Source of the DNA: an uncultured Bacteroidota bacterium
GTDB lineage: Bacteria; Bacteroidota; Bacteroidia; Bacteroidales; P3
Assembly: GCA_902800395.1 (NCBI GenBank)
Contig: CADCEC010000004.1
Coordinates: forward strand, 256,381 to 320,380
Reading direction: 5' to 3'
DNA length: 64,000 nucleotides
This document shows positions 26,167 to 33,904 of the stretch, piece by piece. The notes beneath the pieces were generated by a model. The model was given only the letters and a program-made list of their open reading frames with translations. It was not told the origin of the DNA and searched no databases. Position 1 is the stretch's first letter; every line of letters starts with the position of its first letter. The translations under genes were made by a program, and so were the position numbers.

Positions 26167-28920
26167 ATGATTGATAGCTTTTACAACAATCTGATTGTCG
26201 AAGACCGTTACCGGATGATTCTCGACGGTCTGCAGGTGACGCTGCTCATCACCGTCTGCGCCGCCTTGCTGGGGACGCTGCTGGGCGGCCTGGTGTGCTG
26301 GATGCGCATGAGCCGCCGCACATGGCTGCAGCGCACCGCCAAGGTGTATATCGAAATCATGCGCGGTACACCCGTGCTGGTGCTGCTCATGCTGATGTAC
26401 TACGTGGTGATGGCGCCGGTGGACGCTACGGGCATCGTGGTGGCCATCGTCACCTTTGCCATGAACACGGCGGCCTATGTCAGCGAGATGCTGCGCACCG
26501 CCATCGAGGGCATCGACCGCGGACAGACCGAAGCTGGCCTGGCTTTGGGTTACACACCTCGTCAGACATTCTTGAGGATTGTACTTCCGCAGGTGGTCAA
26601 GGCCGTGATGCCCGTCTACCAAGGCGAGATGATCAGCTTGCTGAAAGGCACCAGCATTGTGGGCTACATCGCCGTGTCCGATATGACAAGGGCCTCCGAC
26701 TTGATACGCTCGCGCACCTTCGACGCCTTCTTCCCCCTTATCGTGACGGCCATCATCTACTTCTTTATGGCATGGCTCATCGGGCTGCTGCTGCGGTCGC
26801 TGGTCGAACGCAAGCGCACGAAAGCCATCGTGGCGGCTGTGGCGCTGGCGATAGGCGGGACGGTCTGTTATCTGCCGGCGATGCTCGGCTCCGACAAGAC
26901 CGCCGCGGTGACGGATGCCCCTGAAGTGTTCAAGGCTCTCAGCGGGAAGCGTGTGGGTGTAGTCATCGGCAGCGTACAGGACATGGCCGTAAGCAACATG
27001 GCACCCGATGCCGACATTATGCGAATCACAAGCAATGCCGACATGTTGACTGCGCTGGAGAACGGCAAGGTGGATGTGGCCGGTGGAGATAATCTCTCTG
27101 TGGTGTTCAACAAGGAGATTACCTCGAAGGTGGACACAGTGAATGCCTGCCTGCCGGCGACGCCTCTCGGAGCTTGTTTCCAGCTGGACAACAGAGCGCT
27201 GAAGCAGGACTTCGACAGCTTCCTGGCCGATATCCACAGTGACGGCACCTACCAGAAGATTATTGATCGGTGGAGCAATGCCGACGACCCCTCGTCGGTG
27301 GCTCGCCCTCAACAGCGCGGCACGGGTCGGACGTTGCACGTAGCCATCTACCCGGCCATGCCTCCTTTCAGCTTTATCAGTTCCGGCGAACCCTCCGGCT
27401 TGGAGATAGACCTGTTGACCGAGTGGGCCAACCGTCGCAACTGGCGGCTGGAGTTCCTTGCGATGGAGTTCGCCTCGCAGATTCCCGCCGTGCAGATGGG
27501 CAAGGTCGATATGGCTATGGGTGTCATCAGCATCACTGAGGAGCGGCAGAAGCAGGTGCTCTTCTCCGAAGGCTACCTCAATGAGCATACCGTGTTCTAT
27601 ACGAGAAAAGGGGAAGCCGGGATACTCACCAATTCTTCGCAGCCCTCCTCGCCTGCGGAAAGCGGAAATAAATGGCCATGGGTTGTGGCCATAGTGGTAA
27701 TAGTCGGTGGTGGCGCATGGTTCATCATTCGCCGCAAACGTCGTTCTCACTCAAGCAATCAAGCAATCACACAATCAAGCAATCCCGACGCTCTCCTCAT
27801 CACCATTTCCCACCTGAAGAAAAGCTACGGGACGCTCGATGTGTTGAAAGACATCAATGCCGACATCCATCGCGGCGAGGTCATCTCCATCATCGGTCCC
27901 TCGGGTACAGGCAAGAGCACTTTGCTCCGCTGCCTGAATCTGTTGGAACAGCCCACCGGAGGCAGTGTCATCGTCGATGGAGAGGATATCCTCACTAAAG
28001 GTTATCCCGTCCATTTGATGCGCCAAAAGATGGGTATGGTGTTCCAATCGTTCAACCTCTTCCCGCACAAGACCGTGCTCGAAAATGTGATGTTGGCCCC
28101 TTGCCAGTTGCTCCATGAAGATCCTGAGAAGGCATGTGAGGAAGGTTTGGCGCTCCTTCGTAAAGTAGGACTGGCAGAGAAAGCCGATGTCTATCCATCG
28201 AGTCTCTCGGGCGGTCAGAAACAGCGTGTGGCCATCGCCCGCGCTCTGGCCATGAAGCCCGAGGTCATCCTCTTCGACGAACCCACGTCGGCCCTCGACC
28301 CCACCATGGTGGGCGAAGTGCTCAGCGTCATCCGTCAGCTGGCCAACGAAGGCATGACCATGCTCATTGTCACCCACGAGATGAAGTTTGCCCACGACGT
28401 GAGCACGCGCATCTTCTTCATGTACGACGGCTACATCCACGAGGATGGCTCGCCACAGCAGGTTTTCGAGAATCCTGTCCACAGCGCCACCAAGGCCTTC
28501 ATCCAGCGCATTCGCAAGGAGGTGTTCGAGATTGACGGTCCCGACTTCGATATCCTTAGTATGCAGTCGGCCATCAATGCCTTCTGCTACAAATATGGCA
28601 TCACCGAGAAGCAGGCGGCGGCGCAAGAATGCGTTAATGCGTTAATGCGTAAATCTGAATTCGTTGATTCGTTAATTCGTAAATGCGTTAGTGATGACGC
28701 AATAACGCAATCAAGCAATAACGCATTCAACCACCACCACATCACCGTCCGCATCACCCACAGCGAGCAGTCGGGAGTCACCGCCCTCGATTTCATGGTG
28801 AAAAATCTGGAAACCACGCCGCTGAGCGACGCACAGCGTAATGAACTGGCCGGGATGTGCCAGCAGGTAGTAGAGGAACCTACCAAGCTGGGCTTCCGCG
28901 TGAAACTAATTTTGAAATGA
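26167..28920 (+). CDS. Single-chain polar amino acid-type ABC importer: permease, permuted substrate-binding domain, ATPase
   Basis: 917 residues hold a whole importer. Residues 1-225 are a HisM/GlnP-type permease (GLQVTLLITV; the EAA-like EAGLALGYTPRQTFLRIVLPQ). After a helix near 222-240 comes an extracytoplasmic SBP_bac_3-like region: 250-370 matches the second half of such proteins (LSGKRVGVVIGS to DGTYQKIIDRW), and 389-483 matches the first half (LHVAIYPAMPPFSFI to FYTRKGE), so the order is swapped. A helix at about 503-522 returns to the cytosol. The ATPase has Walker A 577-585 (GPSGTGKST), LSGGQ 680-684, Walker B 700-705 and H737. The C-terminal extension includes a tandem tract (28630-28727). 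Polar amino acid uptake is inferred. Confidence 0.9.
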   Translation: MIDSFYNNLIVEDRYRMILDGLQVTLLITVCAALLGTLLGGLVCWMRMSRRTWLQRTAKVYIEIMRGTPVLVLLMLMYYVVMAPVDATGIVVAIVTFAMNTAAYVSEMLRTAIEGIDRGQTEAGLALGYTPRQTFLRIVLPQVVKAVMPVYQGEMISLLKGTSIVGYIAVSDMTRASDLIRSRTFDAFFPLIVTAIIYFFMAWLIGLLLRSLVERKRTKAIVAAVALAIGGTVCYLPAMLGSDKTAAVTDAPEVFKALSGKRVGVVIGSVQDMAVSNMAPDADIMRITSNADMLTALENGKVDVAGGDNLSVVFNKEITSKVDTVNACLPATPLGACFQLDNRALKQDFDSFLADIHSDGTYQKIIDRWSNADDPSSVARPQQRGTGRTLHVAIYPAMPPFSFISSGEPSGLEIDLLTEWANRRNWRLEFLAMEFASQIPAVQMGKVDMAMGVISITEERQKQVLFSEGYLNEHTVFYTRKGEAGILTNSSQPSSPAESGNKWPWVVAIVVIVGGGAWFIIRRKRRSHSSNQAITQSSNPDALLITISHLKKSYGTLDVLKDINADIHRGEVISIIGPSGTGKSTLLRCLNLLEQPTGGSVIVDGEDILTKGYPVHLMRQKMGMVFQSFNLFPHKTVLENVMLAPCQLLHEDPEKACEEGLALLRKVGLAEKADVYPSSLSGGQKQRVAIARALAMKPEVILFDEPTSALDPTMVGEVLSVIRQLANEGMTMLIVTHEMKFAHDVSTRIFFMYDGYIHEDGSPQQVFENPVHSATKAFIQRIRKEVFEIDGPDFDILSMQSAINAFCYKYGITEKQAAAQECVNALMRKSEFVDSLIRKCVSDDAITQSSNNAFNHHHITVRITHSEQSGVTALDFMVKNLETTPLSDAQRNELAGMCQQVVEEPTKLGFRVKLILK
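27752..27785 (+). repeat. 8-bp tandem tract inside the ABC gene (AATCAAGC units)
   Basis: Four units encode the NQAITQSSN linker between the returning membrane helix and the ATPase domain. Confidence 0.8.
28630..28727 (+). repeat. 8-bp tandem tract with inverted partner in the ABC gene
   Basis: GCGTTAAT units (28630-28690) and inverted AATAACGC-like units (28698-28724), in frame, encode ALMRKSEFVDSLIRK and AITQSSNNAF. Confidence 0.8.
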
Positions 28921-28924
28921 TTTC

Positions 28925-29038
28925 ATGATGAATGGCGAATTAGACCATATCAATATTGATGGTGGCAATATCGTTTGGGGACGCAATTGGGATTTGATAT
29001 TTCCCATTGAGCAATTGCACGAAGGTGTGATTCTTTAA
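28925..29038 (+). pseudogene. DUF2442-like C-terminal remnant or tiny gene
   Basis: A 37-codon frame 4 bases after the ABC stop. The sequence (INIDGGNIVW, NWDLIFPIEQLHEG) resembles the end of DUF2442-type proteins, which are about 80 residues and often sit beside toxin-antitoxin genes. Only this end is present, so I read it as a fragment. It is weakly supported because of its size. Confidence 0.35.
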
Positions 29039-29064
29039 AATCGAGATATAACGATAACAAATCA

Positions 29065-29107
29065 TCACCTCCGTCGAGATTTTTCTCAGCGGAGGTGAAT
29101 TTTTTTT
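29065..29107 (+). terminator. Terminator after the ABC transporter region
   Basis: TCACCTCCG pairs with CGGAGGTGA, followed by ATTTTTTTT. Confidence 0.9.
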
Positions 29108-29127
29108 AACGGTTTAAAAAAAAGTTG

Positions 29128-29135
29128 TATTTTTG
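29128..29135 (+). promoter_or_regulatory. TAnnTTTG promoter box for the structured leader and subtilase
   Basis: TATTTTTG. It is the only promoter box I see before the subtilase gene and implies a leader of about 235 bases. Confidence 0.75.
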
Positions 29136-29141
29136 CACCGT

Positions 29142-29353
29142 GAAACACAAAATCAAAAATATGTAGAAACTAGACATTACTAAGACATAGACAAAGCGTT
29201 TGCGCTTACGATAGATACTCCTCAAAGTTCCAACAAAAAGTATCACTCACAGTAATGCGGTAAACGCCCACACGTTATCGTGGGCTTTACTTGTTGAGTG
29301 ATACAGGTCGTGGAACACCTGAGGAGTATACAAGCAGAGTCCACGACTTTTTT
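29142..29353 (+). ncRNA. Structured leader RNA with terminator (candidate attenuator or 6S-like RNA)
   Basis: Nested stems: ATACTCCTCA 29215-29224 with TGAGGAGTAT 29320-29329; GTTCCA 29227-29232 with TGGAAC 29311-29316; GTATCACTCA 29240-29249 with TGAGTGATAC 29295-29304; GTAAA 29260-29264 with TTTAC 29286-29290; GCCCAC 29266-29271 with GTGGGC 29280-29285. A competing stem, GTCGTGGA 29307-29314 with TCCACGAC 29340-29347, is followed by TTTTTT. The two structures share bases 29311-29314, so they exclude each other. No reading frame of note is inside. A stand-alone 6S-like RNA is an alternative to an attenuator. Confidence 0.7.
29307..29353 (+). terminator. Terminator at the end of the structured leader
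   Basis: 8-bp stem GTCGTGGA/TCCACGAC with six T, 24 bases before the subtilase start codon. Confidence 0.75.
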
Positions 29354-29376
29354 ATATATCCATAAAACAAAATACC

Positions 29377-32300
29377 ATGAAAAAACAAATTATCTTTTTC
29401 GCGCTGCTGCTGGCGAGCATGACGCTGGCGGCGCAGGTTCGCAATCCTTTTGAGATGGCGACGAACAACGAGGATGAGGTGGTACACCTCGAACAATGGC
29501 AGCAGCATGCTGCAAAGCCGCTGCAGGCTATCGTCAAGTTGCAGGACTACAGCAATTACACGATTGTGGCACCGAAGCCCGGAGCCTCTGGAAAATCCAG
29601 TGATTCTGGCTCCTCCGGAAGAATCACCTGCCCTGCCATTCAGCAGGTGCTGGAAGGATATGTCATCGAGAGTATCGAGCAGCTCTGCCCCACCTTCGTG
29701 ATGCCGAAGGAACCGCGCCGTTCGGCTTCCTACGGTGGCGGCGAGGTCCGCGACCATGACCTCAGCCAGATGTACCTTATCACGCTGAGCGAGGAGAGCC
29801 CCAAACGGGAATATGAACTTATCGAAGAACTTTCGGCATTGGACGAGGTGGAGTTTGCTGAGCCGAACTATCTGGTCTTCGCGCTGGGTTCTCCCGACAT
29901 ACAGGATCTCGGCAATCCAGGAAATGTGGCCGATGCGACCTATTGCGCAAGTCCGAAAACCATCGACGCTCCTCTTCCCGATATCAATTTGAACGGAAGG
30001 AAAACAAGTGGTGTATTCACCCCGAACGACCCGATGTACTCCCTGCAGTGGGGAATCCCGGCGTGTGGCATCGACAGCCTGCTGACGGCTCCGAAGCGCG
30101 ACAGCGCGTGGCGACCTGTTATCTGCATCCTCGATACGGGTGTCGACCCCGACCACCCCGACTTGGCCGACAATATCTGGACCAACACGGCCGAGCAGAA
30201 CGGCGCTGCCAATCAGGACGACGACAACAACGGCTTCCGCGACGATATCCATGGCTGGGACTTCGTGAACCAGACGGGTGATATCCACGATTTCAACAGT
30301 CACGGAACCCATTGTGCCGGTATTGCGGGAGCCGTCACCAACAACGGCATCGGCATCGCCGGTGCCTGTCCCGACGCACTGATTATGCCCGTGGCGGTGA
30401 TGCAGAGCGACGGCACGGGCGATATTGCCACCATTATCCAAGGTATTAACTACGCCGCCCAGAATGGCGCTGAAATTATTAGCATGAGTATAGGTACTTA
30501 CGCCTATAGTATTGCTATGGAACAGGCTCTTGCTGTTGCATACCATAATGCCGTGCTGGTAGCGGCCGCAGGTAATGATGGTGGGTATATTCACCCGAAT
30601 TGTCCCATGCCTTTTGTCGGTCCCATGTTCCCTGGTGCTTTTACTTTTGTACTTGGAGTGCAAGCAACATTTCAAGGTGGTGGTTTGGCTAACTTTTCAA
30701 ACATAGATTGTGACGGACCCTCCTATTCCCTATTTTCAGAGGAACAATTATACAACTATGAACTCTCGGCTCCCGGTGTCGGCATTATGAGCATTGTGCC
30801 TAATGGACAGTACCGTAATTACAATGGCACAAGTATGGCCACACCATTGGTGGCGGGTGGCATTGCCAGCCTGCTGCAACGTCGTGAGTATTTGACCAAA
30901 GAGATTCTATTTGGTGACCTGATTAACTACACGCATGAGTTTCAGCCCGTCGACTTTTGGGCCGCCTACAATGGCGACAGCATCGTCCCTGCGATTTTGC
31001 AAATGGTGGCATTGGAAATCAACGATACGACTTACGGCGACAGCAGTATGTATGCCGATGCCGGAGAGCGAGTGCAGTTGTATCCTACTATCCGTACAGT
31101 GTGGGGTTCTGCCGACAGCGTGGAAATGTGGTTGGAATTTCAAGAATTTGAAGATACCAACACCATTCAGATTCTTCAAAACCATGTGCAACTTGGACAC
31201 CCTTTATCAGCCTATGCAAAGGCCAAATCTATTAATCCCATAGATATCCGTATCGCTGACAATGTTGTGGATGGACGTCATATATGTCTTTCATTGTGTG
31301 CTATCGCACCCAATGCTACTGATACATTGCGACACGATTTTGTGATGAAAGTTACAAATGGCGTAAAATTGCATGGCATGCTTATTCATAATGATACTTT
31401 ATGGCCTAATGTTCATTATATTGTTACTGACAATTACGCTATTGTTGACGGAGTAGAGCTTGTTATTAAGCCCGGTGTAATGCTTAAGTTTAATGATGGG
31501 GTGAAACTATCTAATGCAGGTAAAATTTATGCAATGGGGACCCCAGATAGTATGATTACATTTACTAAAACAGACCTTGGACAGGGATGGGGTGGTATTG
31601 TATTAAATGTAGCAGACACGCTAGGTTATGTGATAATTGAATATCTTAATGAACATGTCACAAATCAATCAAGTATTCGTTTCTGTGATTATATATTTCA
31701 CAGAAACTATAATATCTCATATAATGGAACGACCGTACACTTAAGAAAATATAAAAATGCACTCTTAGTTAATAGTGTTGTTAGAAACAATACTGTACAA
31801 AATGTTTTTGATAAGCTCCCAAATGTTCAATTATCATCTATTTACTCAAATTCTTGTGTTTTTTCTAGTTGGATCTTTGGCAGAGAAAAAGATTCAGATA
31901 TTGGCGGTGAACATTATTTTAAAAGTTTATCAGATTCTGTTACACCTGTTAACAATAATATCATTAATAATTACAGTTATAATGGTAGTGGAGTGGGAGT
32001 GCCAGGTGATCCTGATTGGCTATCGGATTTATGGCCATTAAGAACTAATATTTTCAACAATAATAGTTTTTCAAATAAAATTGATTTATCTATAGGTGGA
32101 GTGACACCTTTTGTTACATCACCAAGAGGATTATACATCGGAACCTCAATAGAATCCATCGCCAGACAACACATTTTTGATTTTGAATACCCACAGAGTG
32201 GTGTTTTTGGATTTGTAGACCTAACCTATATGGAACATGAACCAATCCATGAAGCACATGGCATTGTCTGGAAAGTAGAAGTCAATGGCTACGATGCTCA

Positions 32301-33756
32301 GGATGAGTTTGACAGCATTATTCCGTTAGGTGTGGGAACACATGAGTTTAAGGTCTACTTCAACCGTGCTATGGACACCAGCATCACTCCGATGGTGGCC
32401 ATGGGTGTGCGCCCGCCTTATACACAGACGGCCATCGGCGAAAACGCCTCATGGAGCGCCGACAGCATCATCTATACTGCCCATCTCACCCTTACGGGAC
32501 GAATACCCATCGATGGCCTTAATCGTATCTATGTCAGCGGCGCTCAGGACGACGAGCATTTCGAGATACCCTACGAGAACCTGCGCTTTAATGTCTATGT
32601 GGCCTCCTCCGGCTCAATGAGCGCAGGCTTCCAGGCTACACCGGGCATCGGCAAGGTGGACCTCGAATGGAACGACCAAGAGGTGAACTACGACGACTTC
32701 CTCGGCTTCAACATCTACCGCTACCAGTACGACAGCGTAAGGGTGTACAATAACTCAACACACCAATACGATACATTATGGATGCCCGTCGACACCATCC
32801 GCTTGAACCAGACACTGGTGCAGGACACCACCTATACCGACTTCGACGTGGTGCCTGGCACGCGCTACTATTATTTCTATAAGATTCTCAGCACCTCGCT
32901 GACGGAGAACAGCCCCTCGAAGACCGTCAGCTGCGTGCCCAACAGCACCATCCCGGGCGACGCCAACGGCAGCTATGCCGTCGACGTGGCCGATGTCATC
33001 AGCGTCATCAACTACGTCACGGGACAGAACCCGCAGCCCTTCCTCTTCGAGGCTGCCGACGTGAACGGCGACGGGGTCATCAACGTGCTCGATATTGTGA
33101 GCATCATCAACATCATCCTGCACCCCAATCAGCAACAGCCGAATGCCAAAACGCAGTATACAGCCATCTATACCCTCGAAAATGACACCCTCTATATCAA
33201 CACCCCTGTGGATCTTGCGGGCTTGCAGTTTACCCTCGGTGGCTGCTTGCGCAGCGACATCGAGGTGCTGCCGGCTCTCACCGGCTTCGAGTGTGCCAAC
33301 GTGGAAGAGGATGGCAACTTGACGATGCTCTTCTACAGCATGAGCGGTGCCACAGTGCCAGCAGGAAAGACCGCGCTGCTGAGAATCCAAAATGCGAATT
33401 CCGAAATCCAAAGCATTGTCCTTAGCGACTCGCAGGGACAGAACGTTATTGCCATGAACGGCGACGCTGTGGGCATCACCGATATCGAAACTATTCAGGC
33501 CCAGTTTGCTACAGCCTATCCCAACCCCTTCAGCGACAAGGTACGCTTGGAGATGACGGTGGGCAACTATAGCCGCATTAACCTCGTCTTCACCGACCTA
33601 ATGGGCCGCACGGTGGATCGTCGCGAGGTTTCTACTCCGACAGCGGGACGCTACAGCCTCATGTGGGATGCTACAGGACTGCCGCGCGGCATCTACTTCG
33701 CCACACTCTACGCCGACGGTCAGAAGGCGCAGACCATCAAACTCGTCGTGAAATAA
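29377..33756 (+). CDS. Secreted S8 subtilisin-like protease with dockerin-like module and T9SS sorting domain
   Basis: 1459 residues. Signal peptide 1-19; pro-region; S8 catalytic domain with D253 (ILDTGVD), H309 (NSHGTHCAG) and S486 (GTSMATP). Beyond it are unrecognised beta-rich regions and an Fn3-like stretch, then a dockerin-like pair of calcium loops at about 1191-1250 (GDANGSYAVDVADVISVINY, DVNGDGVINVLDIVSIINI), a cohesin-like region, and a type A T9SS C-terminal domain at about 1379-1459 (AYPNPFSDK to IKLVVK). It is thus secreted through T9SS, where PorQ would help. The segment encoding about residues 660-960 is much richer in A+T than the rest. Preceded by a structured leader. Confidence 0.92.
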   Translation: MKKQIIFFALLLASMTLAAQVRNPFEMATNNEDEVVHLEQWQQHAAKPLQAIVKLQDYSNYTIVAPKPGASGKSSDSGSSGRITCPAIQQVLEGYVIESIEQLCPTFVMPKEPRRSASYGGGEVRDHDLSQMYLITLSEESPKREYELIEELSALDEVEFAEPNYLVFALGSPDIQDLGNPGNVADATYCASPKTIDAPLPDINLNGRKTSGVFTPNDPMYSLQWGIPACGIDSLLTAPKRDSAWRPVICILDTGVDPDHPDLADNIWTNTAEQNGAANQDDDNNGFRDDIHGWDFVNQTGDIHDFNSHGTHCAGIAGAVTNNGIGIAGACPDALIMPVAVMQSDGTGDIATIIQGINYAAQNGAEIISMSIGTYAYSIAMEQALAVAYHNAVLVAAAGNDGGYIHPNCPMPFVGPMFPGAFTFVLGVQATFQGGGLANFSNIDCDGPSYSLFSEEQLYNYELSAPGVGIMSIVPNGQYRNYNGTSMATPLVAGGIASLLQRREYLTKEILFGDLINYTHEFQPVDFWAAYNGDSIVPAILQMVALEINDTTYGDSSMYADAGERVQLYPTIRTVWGSADSVEMWLEFQEFEDTNTIQILQNHVQLGHPLSAYAKAKSINPIDIRIADNVVDGRHICLSLCAIAPNATDTLRHDFVMKVTNGVKLHGMLIHNDTLWPNVHYIVTDNYAIVDGVELVIKPGVMLKFNDGVKLSNAGKIYAMGTPDSMITFTKTDLGQGWGGIVLNVADTLGYVIIEYLNEHVTNQSSIRFCDYIFHRNYNISYNGTTVHLRKYKNALLVNSVVRNNTVQNVFDKLPNVQLSSIYSNSCVFSSWIFGREKDSDIGGEHYFKSLSDSVTPVNNNIINNYSYNGSGVGVPGDPDWLSDLWPLRTNIFNNNSFSNKIDLSIGGVTPFVTSPRGLYIGTSIESIARQHIFDFEYPQSGVFGFVDLTYMEHEPIHEAHGIVWKVEVNGYDAQDEFDSIIPLGVGTHEFKVYFNRAMDTSITPMVAMGVRPPYTQTAIGENASWSADSIIYTAHLTLTGRIPIDGLNRIYVSGAQDDEHFEIPYENLRFNVYVASSGSMSAGFQATPGIGKVDLEWNDQEVNYDDFLGFNIYRYQYDSVRVYNNSTHQYDTLWMPVDTIRLNQTLVQDTTYTDFDVVPGTRYYYFYKILSTSLTENSPSKTVSCVPNSTIPGDANGSYAVDVADVISVINYVTGQNPQPFLFEAADVNGDGVINVLDIVSIINIILHPNQQQPNAKTQYTAIYTLENDTLYINTPVDLAGLQFTLGGCLRSDIEVLPALTGFECANVEEDGNLTMLFYSMSGATVPAGKTALLRIQNANSEIQSIVLSDSQGQNVIAMNGDAVGITDIETIQAQFATAYPNPFSDKVRLEMTVGNYSRINLVFTDLMGRTVDRREVSTPTAGRYSLMWDATGLPRGIYFATLYADGQKAQTIKLVVK

Positions 33757-33904
33757 TATTAAAAAACCTATCAGACAAACTCAATCAGATTGTAAAGATT
33801 GTAAAAGAAAAATTTAAAACAGAATATAAAGAACAGAAAAGAGATGATGCAGACGTTCTTTTTAAATCTTTTAAAATATGATTGAGAAAAAAAATTGAGT
33901 TGTT

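Noticed and set aside
26098-27750. 550-codon minus-strand frame over the ABC gene
   Set aside because: H/R/G-rich shadow translation with no motif; the plus strand is clearly coding.
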